Assembly (NCBI GenBank): GCA_002416125.1
Contig: DIBU01000022.1
Location: 62,001-126,000 of the forward strand
Origin: Halieaceae bacterium UBA5044
GTDB taxonomy: Bacteria; Pseudomonadota; Gammaproteobacteria; Pseudomonadales; Halieaceae
Length of the DNA stretch: 64,000 nucleotides
Direction: 5' to 3'
In this document: in pieces, positions 36,035 through 45,045 of the stretch
How positions within the stretch are numbered: the first letter of the stretch is position 1
Layout of the letters: the number at the start of each line of letters is the position of its first letter
The notes under the pieces: model-generated
Told to the model about the DNA's origin: nothing
Seen by the model: only the letters and a program-made list of their open reading frames with translations
The model's database searches: none
Made by a program: the position numbers and the translations under genes

Positions 36035-36790
36035 ATGAAACGTTTTCAAGGGAAAGTGGCGTTTGTGACGGGAGCAGCCTCGGGCATCGGCCTGGCAACC
36101 ATGGCGCGTCTGGGCCGCGAGGGCGCGCAGGTGTACGCTGTCGACATCAACGCTGAACAGCTGGCGCGCGAAGCCGCGAGCCTCGCCGGGGAAGGGTTGG
36201 CTATTCGCAATCTCGCCCTCGACGTCACTGACGAGGCGGCCTGTCGCGCGGCCATTGCAGCGTGCGTGGCCGAGCTCGGCAAGCTGGATGTGCTGTGCAA
36301 CATCGCGGGTATGGCGCTGACCAAAAACTTTGCCGACGTGAGCGCAGCGGACTGGGACCGCGTGATGACGGTAAACACCCGCTCCGTTTTTGTGCTGTGC
36401 CAGGCCGCCATGCCGCACCTGCTGGAAACCGGCGGCAACATTGTCAATATTTCCTCTGCGGCGGGCCTGCAGGGCCTGCCCTATAACAGTGCCTACTGCG
36501 CCAGTAAGGGCGCGGTGTTGCTGCTGTCGAAGTCCCTCGCTGCGGAGTTCGCGGGCCGCGGTGTGCGGGTCAATGCCGTATGTCCGGGTGCGGTGGATAC
36601 ACCGCTGGTCAAGGACATCCAGATACCCGAGGGTGCCGATATGTCGCTCTATGGCCGGATGTTCCCGCTGACCCCCTACTTCGCGCAGGCGGAGGAAATC
36701 GCCGGCGCTGTGGCTTACCTGGCCTCGGATGAGGCGAGGTTTATCACCGGGTCAGCGCTGGTGATTGATGGCGGGCAGACCGCCATTTGA
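36035..36790 (+). CDS. Short-chain dehydrogenase/reductase
   Basis: NAD(P)-dependent oxidoreductase of 251 aa. Motifs: VTGAASGIGLAT near residue 10, DINAEQL after beta-2 (acidic residue suggests NAD preference), CNIAGMAL near 85, catalytic Ser in NISSAAGLQG and YCASKGAVLL near 155, and VIDGGQTAI at the end. It is divergent from acetate kinase and upstream of the P-type ATPase on the same strand. The DGGQTAI end and length fit the classical group of glucose dehydrogenase/3-hydroxyacyl reductase-type enzymes. Substrate not known. Confidence 0.9.
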   Translation: MKRFQGKVAFVTGAASGIGLATMARLGREGAQVYAVDINAEQLAREAASLAGEGLAIRNLALDVTDEAACRAAIAACVAELGKLDVLCNIAGMALTKNFADVSAADWDRVMTVNTRSVFVLCQAAMPHLLETGGNIVNISSAAGLQGLPYNSAYCASKGAVLLLSKSLAAEFAGRGVRVNAVCPGAVDTPLVKDIQIPEGADMSLYGRMFPLTPYFAQAEEIAGAVAYLASDEARFITGSALVIDGGQTAI

Positions 36791-36874
36791 GGAGGTGCTA
36801 GAAATACGCCGCCGGGCCAGCAGGTCGTTCTGGTTGTCAGTCCTCGCCCGCCCGGCCTTGGGAGGTAAATGCGC

Positions 36875-39574
36875 ATGTCGAACGTAATAAAGGCTTCGCA
36901 AGACGACTGGCACAGCCGCGAATGCGCCGATGTCCTTGCCGACCTTCGTAGCGACGTTCAGGGTCTTTCCCGGCAAACGGCGGCGGAGCGATTGCGCGAC
37001 CACGGCTTGAATACCCTGCCACAACCGCCCCGGCAGGGTTTGATGGTGCGTTTCCTGCTGCACTTCCACAATGTCCTGATCTATGTGCTGCTTGCATCGG
37101 CCGCCGTCACGGCGCTGCTGGGACATTGGGTGGATACCGTGGTGATCCTCGCGGTGGTGCTGCTGAATGCGGTGATTGGCCTGGTGCAGGAGGGGAAGGC
37201 CGAGAAGGCCATGGACGCGATCCGTCACATGTTGGCGCCGACGGCCGCGGTCATCCGCGACGGCAAGCGCCAGAGCGTGCCTGCGGAGTCCCTGGTGCCG
37301 GGCGATGTTGTTCTGCTGGAGTCTGGCGACAGGGTGCCCGCTGACCTGCGTTTGTTCAAGGCGCGTGGTCTCTCTATCCAGGAGGCGATTCTCACCGGCG
37401 AATCGGTGCCTGTGGAGAAAGGCGTGGCAGCTGTCGCGCCGGGCGCAGTGCTGGGAGACCGGTCCTGTATGGCTTTCAGTGGCACTCTGGTGACGGCGGG
37501 CCAGGGGCAGGGCGTGGTAGTTGTGAGCGGCGCCAATACCGAGATCGGCCGTATCAGCAGCATGCTCACCAGGGTGGAGGCGCTCACTACGCCGCTGGTC
37601 CGACAGATGTCGGTGTTTTCCCGTTGGCTTACGGTGTTCATTCTGACTCTCGCCGGCCTGATCCTCGCGTTTGGCCACTTTGTACAGGGTCAGGATTTCA
37701 GCCAGCTGTTCACGGCTGTGGTAGGACTATCCGTCGCCGCCATTCCCGAAGGCCTGCCCGCGGTGTTGACCGTAACCCTTGCCATCGGCGTCCAGGCCAT
37801 GGCCCGCCAGCACGCTATTGTGCGTCGCCTCCCGGCCATCGAAACGCTGGGTTCGGTCTCGGTGATCTGCAGTGACAAGACCGGGACCCTGACGCGGAAT
37901 GAAATGATGGTCGCGGCGGCGAGCGTTACCGGTGCAGATTTTATGGTGGAGGGCTCAGGCTATGAGCCGGCTGGTGAGATTCGCGGCGGCGCTGGCGGGG
38001 TGGATCGCGAACGCCTCGCAATACTCGCCAGGGTGGCCGCGCTATGCAACGATGCGGCGCTGCACCGGCGAGACGGTGTCTGGGAGGCTGAGGGTGACCC
38101 GATGGAGGCAGCGTTGCTCGCCTTTGCGGGTAAACTGGGCCTCAATCAGGACGAGGCTCATGTCAGTTGGGTCCGTGCAGACCTGATCCCCTTTGATACT
38201 CGCCACCGGTTCATGGCGACGCTTAACCACGACCATGAGCACCATGCCTGTGTGCACGTGAAGGGCGCCCCGGAAACCATTTTCGATTTCTGTCACGCGC
38301 AGCGCACTCCAGACGGAGCCACCGTGCGCTTTGACCGCAACGCCTGGCACGCCAAGGCCGAGGCGCTGGCGCAACAGGGCCAGCGCGTACTGGCTCTCGC
38401 GACGATGACCGTGGCGGAGGAGAAAAACGCACTGGACTTTGATGATGTTGAAAATGGCCTGGTATTGGAAGGTCTGGTGGGGCTTATCGATCCACCGCGG
38501 CCTGAGGCGATCGCAGCGGTCAGAGCCTGTGCCGGTGCCGGCATTAGTGTGAAGATGATTACTGGCGACCATGCTGGAACTGCCGCCGCCATTGGCCGCC
38601 AGATTGGCCTGGAGAAAGCGGACAGTGTGCTGACCGGTGCCGATCTCGACCAGTTGGATGACACCGAGCTGGCAGCGCGTGTGCTGAACACCGATATCTT
38701 CGCCCGCACCAGCCCGGAACACAAGCTGCGCCTGGTCAAGGCCCTGCAGAGCCACGGCAAGGTGGTGGCGATGACTGGTGATGGTGTCAACGACGCGCCG
38801 GCCCTGAAGCGCGCCGATGCTGGCATTGCCATGGGCAGGGGTGGCAGCGAGGCGGCGAAAGAAGCCGCGGAGCTGGTGCTTCTGGATGACAATTTCGCCA
38901 CGATAGTTGGTGCGGTCCGTGCGGGCCGTACAGTGTATGACAATCTGAAAAAGGTGATTGCCTTCCTGCTGCCGGTAAATGGGGGCGAATCCCTTAGCCT
39001 GTTGCTGGCGATCCTGTTCGGCCTCACCCTGCCAATTACCGCGGCTCAGATCCTGTGGGTCAACATGGTCAGTTCGGTAGCGCTGGCCATGGCCCTCGCA
39101 TTTGAACCCACCGAACCCAATACGCTCAGACGGCCGCCACGGAATCCCTCGAGTTCGATACTCTCCCGCGGTCTGGTGTTGCGGATTGTTCTGGTATCAC
39201 TGCTGTTCTGTACCGGTGTTTTCGGTCAGTTCTGGTTGGCGCTGGGCCAGGGCCTGCCTTTGGAGACGGCCCGGACCATGGCCGTAAATACGCTGGTCGT
39301 CATGGAGATTTTCTACCTCTTCAGCGTCCGCTATGCCTATGGCAGCTCCCTCAGCCTCGAAGGGCTCAAGGGCACCAGGGCCGTATGGGTGGCGCTGTTG
39401 GTGGTGACCAGTTTGCAGCTTGCCTTCACTTATCTGCCGTGGCTGGCAACATGGTTTGAGGCACAACCGTTGAGACCGGCGCAGGCGATGCAGGTGCTCG
39501 CCATGGGAGTGCTCATGTTGCTGCTGATGGAGGCCGGCAAGTCGGTGCAGGCGCGGTTGGCCGGCGCGCAGTGA
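36875..39574 (+). CDS. P-type cation-transporting ATPase, P2-like
   Basis: Inner-membrane ion pump of 899 aa. The ATG at 36875 is best spaced from GGGAGG; the one at 36869 is too close. Seen in order: N-terminal actuator-linked domain, helix pair 1-2, LTGESVPVEKG actuator loop, PEGLPAVLTVTLAIG helix 4, CSDKTGTLTRNE phosphorylation site, KGAPETIFDFC nucleotide domain, GDGVNDAPALKRADAGIAMG hinge, then six C-terminal helices. Helix 5 keeps LPVNGGES, but helix 6 has NMVSSVALAMALAFEPTEPN, so the Asp that binds Ca2+ in SERCA is Ser. It may therefore carry another cation. In Pseudomonas, similar pumps are in the Anr regulon (from memory). Confidence 0.93.
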   Translation: MSNVIKASQDDWHSRECADVLADLRSDVQGLSRQTAAERLRDHGLNTLPQPPRQGLMVRFLLHFHNVLIYVLLASAAVTALLGHWVDTVVILAVVLLNAVIGLVQEGKAEKAMDAIRHMLAPTAAVIRDGKRQSVPAESLVPGDVVLLESGDRVPADLRLFKARGLSIQEAILTGESVPVEKGVAAVAPGAVLGDRSCMAFSGTLVTAGQGQGVVVVSGANTEIGRISSMLTRVEALTTPLVRQMSVFSRWLTVFILTLAGLILAFGHFVQGQDFSQLFTAVVGLSVAAIPEGLPAVLTVTLAIGVQAMARQHAIVRRLPAIETLGSVSVICSDKTGTLTRNEMMVAAASVTGADFMVEGSGYEPAGEIRGGAGGVDRERLAILARVAALCNDAALHRRDGVWEAEGDPMEAALLAFAGKLGLNQDEAHVSWVRADLIPFDTRHRFMATLNHDHEHHACVHVKGAPETIFDFCHAQRTPDGATVRFDRNAWHAKAEALAQQGQRVLALATMTVAEEKNALDFDDVENGLVLEGLVGLIDPPRPEAIAAVRACAGAGISVKMITGDHAGTAAAIGRQIGLEKADSVLTGADLDQLDDTELAARVLNTDIFARTSPEHKLRLVKALQSHGKVVAMTGDGVNDAPALKRADAGIAMGRGGSEAAKEAAELVLLDDNFATIVGAVRAGRTVYDNLKKVIAFLLPVNGGESLSLLLAILFGLTLPITAAQILWVNMVSSVALAMALAFEPTEPNTLRRPPRNPSSSILSRGLVLRIVLVSLLFCTGVFGQFWLALGQGLPLETARTMAVNTLVVMEIFYLFSVRYAYGSSLSLEGLKGTRAVWVALLVVTSLQLAFTYLPWLATWFEAQPLRPAQAMQVLAMGVLMLLLMEAGKSVQARLAGAQ

Positions 39575-39728
39575 ACACGTTTGTCGTTACCGGTTCGTGT
39601 TGCTGCAGTACCGTGCCAATCGAGGTTTGGCCTTTGGCCTTGCCGCTAAATGGTACGACAGGCCAATGGAGCCGGCTCGCACAGCGCGGATGTCAGGTTG
39701 CAGGCCCGGGCATGGGGGGACTGGTTGA

Positions 39729-40196
39729 GTGAAGGCACTTGACGCAGCTATTCGCACAGCGTGGTTGTTTGTGGCATGGTGGGCGCTGGCGGAAGGCGAA
39801 GCGGCCGCGGTGGCCTTCGGGTTGGGGGCGGTTCCCTTAATAGCGCTGTTGTCATGGCGTCTCTTTCCGCCGGGGGCACGTCGTCCTCGGGTGCTGGCCA
39901 CGTTTGCGTTTGGCGGATATTTTCTTGTTGGCTCCGTAGCTGCGGGAGTGGATGTGGCTCGACGGCTTCTGTCACCACGGCTGCCGATTAGCCCGGGCTA
40001 TATGTCCTACAAGACATCGCTGCCCGCCGGGAGCCCGCGCTGGTTGTTGGCCAATACTCTGTCGTTGCTGCCGGGAACACTCAGCGTGACTCTGCGGGGC
40101 CCCGAGATTGAACTGCACTGCCTGGATACGACCGCGGAGGTTCATGATGCTGTAGCCCGTGCGGAAGAGCACATCGCCCGGATGTTTCCACTATGA
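39729..40196 (+). CDS. mnhE: Mrp antiporter subunit E (MnhE/MbhA-like)
   Basis: Small membrane subunit of the multi-subunit cation/proton antiporter, 155 aa, GTG start. Two N-terminal helices (about 10-25 and 60-80), then the family signature FVLAVDVARRLLSPRLPISPG-like stretch (DVARRLLSPRLPISPGYMSY) and LLANTLSLLPGTLSVTL, with a C-terminal cytoplasmic domain. It is the first gene of a nine-gene operon in which every junction is an overlap or within 5 bp. The first gene is 154 bp after the P-type ATPase, so the two may share or have separate promoters. Confidence 0.93.
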   Translation: MKALDAAIRTAWLFVAWWALAEGEAAAVAFGLGAVPLIALLSWRLFPPGARRPRVLATFAFGGYFLVGSVAAGVDVARRLLSPRLPISPGYMSYKTSLPAGSPRWLLANTLSLLPGTLSVTLRGPEIELHCLDTTAEVHDAVARAEEHIARMFPL

Positions 40197-40483
40197 CGAT
40201 ACTGATAGACACTGTGGCCCTTGTGCTGTTGCTCCTGTTGTCGGTGGGGCTGCTGCGTATCTGGCTGGGACCTGAGCCCGCAGATCGAATGTTGGCTTCA
40301 CAGCTCTTTGGTACCACCGGCGTTGCGCTACTGCTGGTATTGGCGGAATCGCAGGGGGAGCCAGCGCTGCGCGATGTGGCGCTGGTGCTGGCATTGCTCG
40401 CGGTTCTGGCCACTGTGGCTTTTGTGACCCGGGTTATGCAGGTTGCCCGCGCTGACAGCGCAGGAGAGCGCCGAGATGCCTGA
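40193..40483 (+). CDS. mnhF: Mrp antiporter subunit F (MnhF/MbhB-like)
   Basis: Small membrane protein of 96 aa with three hydrophobic helices and the family motif LRIWLGPEPADRMLA near residue 22. Start overlaps the end of mnhE (ATGA). MrpF is needed for assembly of the antiporter; it lies at the interface with MrpE. Confidence 0.92.
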   Translation: MTILIDTVALVLLLLLSVGLLRIWLGPEPADRMLASQLFGTTGVALLLVLAESQGEPALRDVALVLALLAVLATVAFVTRVMQVARADSAGERRDA

Positions 40484-40790
40484 CAGCCTCGTGACACTGT
40501 TGCAGGCCCTTCTGCTGACACTCGGTTGTCTGTTTTTTCTTGTGGGTACGCTAGGCCTGTTTCGGCTGCCGGACACCCTGGCCCGCATCCATGCTCTGAC
40601 CAAGGCCGATAATCTCGGTCTCGGCCTGATAGTGCTGGGGTTGTTGCCGTCGGTGCCAGGGCCTGCTACTGCCGCAAAGATTCTTTTCATCTGGCTGGTG
40701 GCGCTGGCGGCGAGCGCGACCGCCGCCCATTTGGTGGCAAGAACTGTGCGCGCCTCGGATAGCAGGAGTGACCGTGAGGACGGCGCATGA
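40476..40790 (+). CDS. mnhG: Mrp antiporter subunit G (MnhG/MbhC-like)
   Basis: Small membrane protein of 104 aa, three helices. The start at 40476 follows AGGAGAG and is preferred to 40443. The block GLFRLPDTLARIHALTKADNLG (about residues 32-53) is the MrpG signature. It overlaps mnhF by 8 bp and the next gene by 4 bp. Confidence 0.92.
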   Translation: MPDSLVTLLQALLLTLGCLFFLVGTLGLFRLPDTLARIHALTKADNLGLGLIVLGLLPSVPGPATAAKILFIWLVALAASATAAHLVARTVRASDSRSDREDGA

Positions 40791-41053
40791 GCTGGTGGCT
40801 GGATGGCCTGCTCCTGGTGTCCCTGCTGGTGACTGCAGTGGCCGTGCTGATGTCCCGTGACCTGTTTCGGGCGGTGGTGATGTTCATGGCTTTTGGTTTG
40901 CTGATGGCCCTGGCCTGGGTGCGTTTGCAGGCGCCGGACATTGCCCTGGCTGAGGTGGCCATTGGTGCCGGTCTCACCGGAGTTCTGTTGCTTGATGCGG
41001 TCAGTCATTTCCGGCGCGGCCGCTCTCAGCCAGCCTCCCGGATGAGGGAGTAA
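40787..41053 (+). CDS. MbhD-like subunit (DUF4040; detached piece of MrpA C-terminus)
   Basis: Membrane protein of 88 aa with three helices: ALAWVRLQAPDIALAEVAIGAG is the DUF4040/MbhD signature. In classical Mrp systems this segment is the C-terminal part of MrpA; here it is its own gene, as in archaeal mbh operons. The ATG overlaps the mnhG stop. Confidence 0.88.
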   Translation: MSWWLDGLLLVSLLVTAVAVLMSRDLFRAVVMFMAFGLLMALAWVRLQAPDIALAEVAIGAGLTGVLLLDAVSHFRRGRSQPASRMRE

Positions 41054-41058
41054 GCCTG

Positions 41059-41757
41059 TTGCGGCGCGTGCGATTGTTTGTGACCTTGCTGGCCTGCGCG
41101 GGCTTGATCGTTGCACTTGCCGCTGCGGTGCTGGATGTCGCCGGTGCCGCAGTGTCATCGGAACTGCCCGAGCAGTTGCGGGCCAGCCTGGAACGCAGTG
41201 GTGTGGAGCATCCGGTCACGGCGGTTTTGCTGAATTTTCGCAGCTACGATACGTTGCTTGAGATCGGTGTGCTGGTAATAGCCGGCATGGCGGGAATTTC
41301 CCTCGCCAGCACCAACTCTCTGGAGGACCCTGCTCTGCGCAGCGCGGACTCGCTGCTGTATGCACTGCAGCGCTGGTTTGTACCGGTGATGCTGTTGCTG
41401 GCCGCCTACCTCCTCTGGGCTGGTGCGTACCGGCCCGGCGGTGCGTTTCAGGCCGGTGCCGTACTTGCCGCGACGGGTGTGCTCATGCGCCTGGGCGGCT
41501 TGCCCATGGCGTTTATTCGTCCCGGGATACTGCTGCGGCTTGGTCTGGTGATCGGTTTTGCAGTGTTTCTCCTGGTGGCGGTTGTGGGCGCTCTGATGGG
41601 CGAAGCCTTTCTCGCCTATCCAGCTACCATGGCAGGCCTCCTGATCCTGACCATCGAGGTTGCGCTAACCCTGTCCATCGGAATGATTCTGCTGGCCCTG
41701 TTTGTAGCGGCTCCAGTGACCGATGAGCACGAACCGGAGGAGGGCGCCGGGTCGTGA
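41059..41757 (+). CDS. mnhB: Fused MbhE-like and MrpB (MnhB/MbhF) subunit
   Basis: Membrane protein of 232 aa with TTG start preceded by GGGAG. The first 90 residues (PVTAVLLNFRSYDTLLEIGV near residue 52) match the MbhE segment, also found at the end of MrpA; residues 100-225 match MrpB (RWFVPVMLLLAAYLLWAGAY, then RPGGAFQAGAVLAATGVL). So two parts that are separate in mbh operons, MbhE and MbhF, are one protein here. The stop overlaps the next start (GTGA). Confidence 0.88.
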   Translation: MRRVRLFVTLLACAGLIVALAAAVLDVAGAAVSSELPEQLRASLERSGVEHPVTAVLLNFRSYDTLLEIGVLVIAGMAGISLASTNSLEDPALRSADSLLYALQRWFVPVMLLLAAYLLWAGAYRPGGAFQAGAVLAATGVLMRLGGLPMAFIRPGILLRLGLVIGFAVFLLVAVVGALMGEAFLAYPATMAGLLILTIEVALTLSIGMILLALFVAAPVTDEHEPEEGAGS

Positions 41758-42077
41758 GCTCCGCTCTGTTATATGCCCTTGCCGGTGTCGCCCTTTGTGG
41801 TATCGGCCTCGCGGGCTTCCTGCTTCTGAATCACCTCCTACGGCGCTTGCTGGCCTTCAACCTGATAGGCTCGGGGGTGTTCTTGGTGTTGGTAGGCCTG
41901 GCGCAACACCGCGGTGGCCCCGATCCGGTGCCCCAGGCGCTTGTGCTCACCGGCATTGTCGTCGCGATTGCCGCCACTGCCCTGGCTGTTGTTCTGATAC
42001 GCCGTTACTTTCACCTGACCGGTCGCACCTCCTTCAAAGCTGAAAGCGAAGGGGATGGCGGCGGAGCCGGATCTTGA
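41754..42077 (+). CDS. mnhC: Mrp antiporter subunit C (MnhC/MbhG-like)
   Basis: NuoK-like membrane subunit of 107 aa with three helices, GTG start overlapping the previous stop. The pattern LLNHLLRRLLAFNLIGSGVFL and GGPDPVPQALVLTGIVVAIAATAL (Pro-Gln-Ala-Leu-Val-Leu-Thr-Gly-Ile-Val) is the MrpC/NuoK signature. Its stop overlaps the next start. Confidence 0.92.
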   Translation: MSSALLYALAGVALCGIGLAGFLLLNHLLRRLLAFNLIGSGVFLVLVGLAQHRGGPDPVPQALVLTGIVVAIAATALAVVLIRRYFHLTGRTSFKAESEGDGGGAGS

Positions 42078-43552
42078 GCCAGTGGTTGATGGCAGGACTG
42101 CTGTTCACGCCCCTCGCGTGGGCCTCGCTGTCCCTGCTACTGGATTTCCGCAAGGGTCGCTGTGTGAGTTGGCTGGGCATGGTCATTCAAGTGCTGGTAT
42201 CCCTCGCCCTCTGGTATGCGGTGATGGAACGCGGCGGTTTTTCCTATGCCCTCGGAGGTTGGGAGGCGCCGCTGGGTATCGCCCTGCGGGTTGACGGGTT
42301 GGCCGTTACTTTCGTTTTGCTCACCGCGGCTGTAGCCACGGCCTGCGGCCTGCATGCCGGCTTCTATCTTGATGCATGCAAACCCTGGCAGCGCTATTTC
42401 TGGCCCCTTTTCTGGTTTCTGTGGGCGGGCCTCAATGGTGTCTGGCTGGGTGCCGATCTGTTCAACCTCTATGTCAGCCTGGAACTGATCAGCCTCGCCG
42501 CTGTGGGCCTGGTGGCACTGGGGGGCGAAGCGGCGGCCCTGCGCGCGGCATTGCGCTACCTTTTTGCAGCGCTTCTCGGATCGTTGGCCTACCTGTTGGG
42601 GGTGGCACTGCTGTATGGACGGTTCGGCACCCTGTCGTTGGCGCTCATCGATGAGCAACTGGCGAGCTGCGAGCCGGCCTTGATTGTGGCCCTGTTGTTG
42701 ATGTTGGCCGGCCTGGCCCTTAAGACGGCATTGTTTCCGCTGCACGGCTGGCTGCCGCCGGCTCATGGCATCGCCCGGTCCCCGGTCAGTGCGCTGTTGT
42801 CCGGCCTTGTGGTCAAGGCGTCGTTCTATATCGCCGCCCGTCTTTGGTTGGAACTGGGGGATCGCCTGGGGTCCCCTTGGCTGGCACAGAGCATCGGTGC
42901 GCTGGGTGCGGCAGCGGTTGTCTGGGGTAGTTGGCTCGCTTTTCGCCAGCCCCATCTGAAGCAGGTGGTTGCCTATTCTTCCGTGGCCCAGATTGGCTAC
43001 CTCTTCCTGCTGTTTCCGCTGACCTTTGCGGTCGCGGAGCCAGTATCCCTGCTGGCACAGCAGGGCATTACCCTGCAGGTTATCAGCCACGCATTGGCCA
43101 AGGCCGCGATGTTCCTAGCTGCAGGCAACCTGATCCTGTCGATCCGCAGCAAACGGGTGGATGCGCTGGCGGGTGTGAGCCACTTCCTGCCGTTTTCCCT
43201 GTTCTCGTTCGGTCTCGCAGGGGTGTCCCTGATGGGCTTGCCGCCCTCCGGCGGCTTTGCAGCCAAGTGGTTGCTGCTGCAGGCCAGCCTTGCCAGCGGT
43301 CAGTGGTGGTGGGTTGGGGTGCTGCTGCTGGGCGGTGTGCTGGCGGCCGCCTACGTGTTCCGTATCTACCGCGCGTCATTTCTTGAGGTCGGCGACAGCG
43401 ATGACTTCTACCATCCGCCGCAGAGCCTGGAGGCGATCCCGATGATCCTCGCTCTGTTGGCACTTGGTCTGGGGCTGGTGGCAGAACCGGTGCTCTCGGT
43501 ACTGTCGTTGCCTTTCGAGGTGACTGCCGACGTAAATGAGGCACAGCTGTGA
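42074..43552 (+). CDS. mnhD: Mrp antiporter subunit D (MnhD/MbhH-like)
   Basis: Main ion-translocating subunit related to NuoL/M/N, 492 aa, TTG start. Fourteen or so helices. Both key charges are kept: Glu137 in LYVSLELISLAAVG (the TM5 glutamate of MrpD) and the TM7 lysine in GLVVKASFYIAARL, with LKTALFPLHGWLPPAHGIA before it. It is followed by two further antiporter-like subunits, so the module has three. Confidence 0.92.
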   Translation: MSQWLMAGLLFTPLAWASLSLLLDFRKGRCVSWLGMVIQVLVSLALWYAVMERGGFSYALGGWEAPLGIALRVDGLAVTFVLLTAAVATACGLHAGFYLDACKPWQRYFWPLFWFLWAGLNGVWLGADLFNLYVSLELISLAAVGLVALGGEAAALRAALRYLFAALLGSLAYLLGVALLYGRFGTLSLALIDEQLASCEPALIVALLLMLAGLALKTALFPLHGWLPPAHGIARSPVSALLSGLVVKASFYIAARLWLELGDRLGSPWLAQSIGALGAAAVVWGSWLAFRQPHLKQVVAYSSVAQIGYLFLLFPLTFAVAEPVSLLAQQGITLQVISHALAKAAMFLAAGNLILSIRSKRVDALAGVSHFLPFSLFSFGLAGVSLMGLPPSGGFAAKWLLLQASLASGQWWWVGVLLLGGVLAAAYVFRIYRASFLEVGDSDDFYHPPQSLEAIPMILALLALGLGLVAEPVLSVLSLPFEVTADVNEAQL

Positions 43553-45045
43553 CCGCGACCGCGCTGTTGCCGCTGCTGGCCCTGTTGACCTCGCTGCTGG
43601 CGGCGGTGGTGATCTTTGTCCTGCCCGAAAGCAGCCACCGCGTACGCATCCTGGTCAACCTGATGGCCGCGTTGCTGAAGTTGGTCATCGTCGCGCTGAT
43701 GACCTGGGGCGTATTTCATGGCGTCGATTTCAGCGTCAGTTTCACCATGCTCCCCGGGGTGAGCTTCATGCTGCGGGCCGATGCTCTGGCGATGCTGTTT
43801 GCCGGCCTGTCGGCGGTGCTTTGGCTGTTTACCACCATTTACGCGATTGGGTATCTGGAGGACTCGCCCAATCGCAGTCGTTTCTTTGGTTTCTTCAGCC
43901 TCTGCGTTGCCAGCACCATGGGTATTGCCCTGGCGGGAAACATGTTCACTTTCTTTCTGTTCTACGAAATGCTCACCCTTTCGACCTATCCGCTGGTGGT
44001 GCATCGGGGCACTGAAAAGGCCCTGCGTGCCGGTCGCAATTACATTAGCTATACTCTCGGTGGCGGCGTGGTGCTGTTGCTGGGGATTGCCTGGTTGCAC
44101 GGCCTGGCCGGGGATCTGGCGTTCCGTGAGACGGGCCATTTCCAGGGGGCAGATCCGGCTCTGCACGGGCAGTTGACGCTGATCTTTATCCTGCTGATTG
44201 CCGGCCTGGGGGTTAAGGCAGGCATGTTTCCGGTGCATGGCTGGCTGCCGCAGGCTATGGTGGCGCCGGCACCCGTCAGCGCGCTGCTGCACGCAGTGGC
44301 CGTAGTCAAAGCGGGAGCCTTCGGTATCGTGCGCGTGGTGTACGACGTCTACGGTATCGACTTCGCCTTTATGCTGGGCCTGCTCCAGCCCCTCGCCTGG
44401 CTGGCGGCCTTTACCATCCTCTACGGTTCGGTGCGCGCCATGGCACAGATCGACCTCAAGCGTCGTCTGGCGTTCTCCACCATCAGCCAGGTGTCCTACA
44501 TTATCCTGGGGGTGGCCCTGTTCGGCCCCATCGGCACGGTGGGTGGCCTGGTCCACCTGCTGCATCAGGGCATCATGAAAATCACTCTCTTTTTCTGCGC
44601 GGGTAATTATGCCGAAACTCTGGGTGTGCATCGGGTGGATGAGCTGGATGGCGCTGGCGCACGAATGCCCGCGACTTCGACGGCCTTTACCTTGGCGGCC
44701 CTTGGCATGATCGGGGTGCCGCCACTGGCCGGTTTTGTCACAAAGTGGATGCTGGGCACGGGTGCCCTGGCCACCGGGGTGGAGTGGGCCGTTGTGGTCC
44801 TGCTCTTGAGCAGCCTGCTCAATGCTGCCTATTTCCTGCCAATTGTCTATCGACTCTGGTTCTGTCCGGTTGCCGCACCGTGGCCGGGGGAGCGCCGCTG
44901 GGGCCGCCTGGAAACCAGTGCCTGGCTATTCTGGCCGCCGCTGATTACCACGCTTATGCTGGTGCTGGTTGGCTTGCTGGCGGCGACGGCTTTCAGTCCT
45001 CTGTCCTGGGCCCAGCTCATTGTGGTCAGGATGTATCTGCCGTGA
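43549..45045 (+). CDS. Second antiporter-like proton-conducting subunit (MrpA/MrpD-like)
   Basis: Membrane protein of 498 aa, GTG start overlapping the previous stop. Blocks: FLFYEMLTLSTYPLVVHRGT with Glu140, LGVKAGMFPVHGWLPQAM, VSALLHAVAVVKAGAFGIVR with the TM7 lysine, and LKRRLAFSTISQVSYIILGV. It is nearest to the N-terminal antiporter part of MrpA or to NuoL-type subunits without the long lateral helix. The MrpA C-terminal domains are encoded separately upstream. Confidence 0.9.
   Translation: MTATALLPLLALLTSLLAAVVIFVLPESSHRVRILVNLMAALLKLVIVALMTWGVFHGVDFSVSFTMLPGVSFMLRADALAMLFAGLSAVLWLFTTIYAIGYLEDSPNRSRFFGFFSLCVASTMGIALAGNMFTFFLFYEMLTLSTYPLVVHRGTEKALRAGRNYISYTLGGGVVLLLGIAWLHGLAGDLAFRETGHFQGADPALHGQLTLIFILLIAGLGVKAGMFPVHGWLPQAMVAPAPVSALLHAVAVVKAGAFGIVRVVYDVYGIDFAFMLGLLQPLAWLAAFTILYGSVRAMAQIDLKRRLAFSTISQVSYIILGVALFGPIGTVGGLVHLLHQGIMKITLFFCAGNYAETLGVHRVDELDGAGARMPATSTAFTLAALGMIGVPPLAGFVTKWMLGTGALATGVEWAVVVLLLSSLLNAAYFLPIVYRLWFCPVAAPWPGERRWGRLETSAWLFWPPLITTLMLVLVGLLAATAFSPLSWAQLIVVRMYLP

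Noticed and set aside
43408..44631. A 407-codon minus-strand frame
   Set aside because: Antisense to two well-conserved antiporter subunits; Gln/His-rich composition is typical of a shadow frame.
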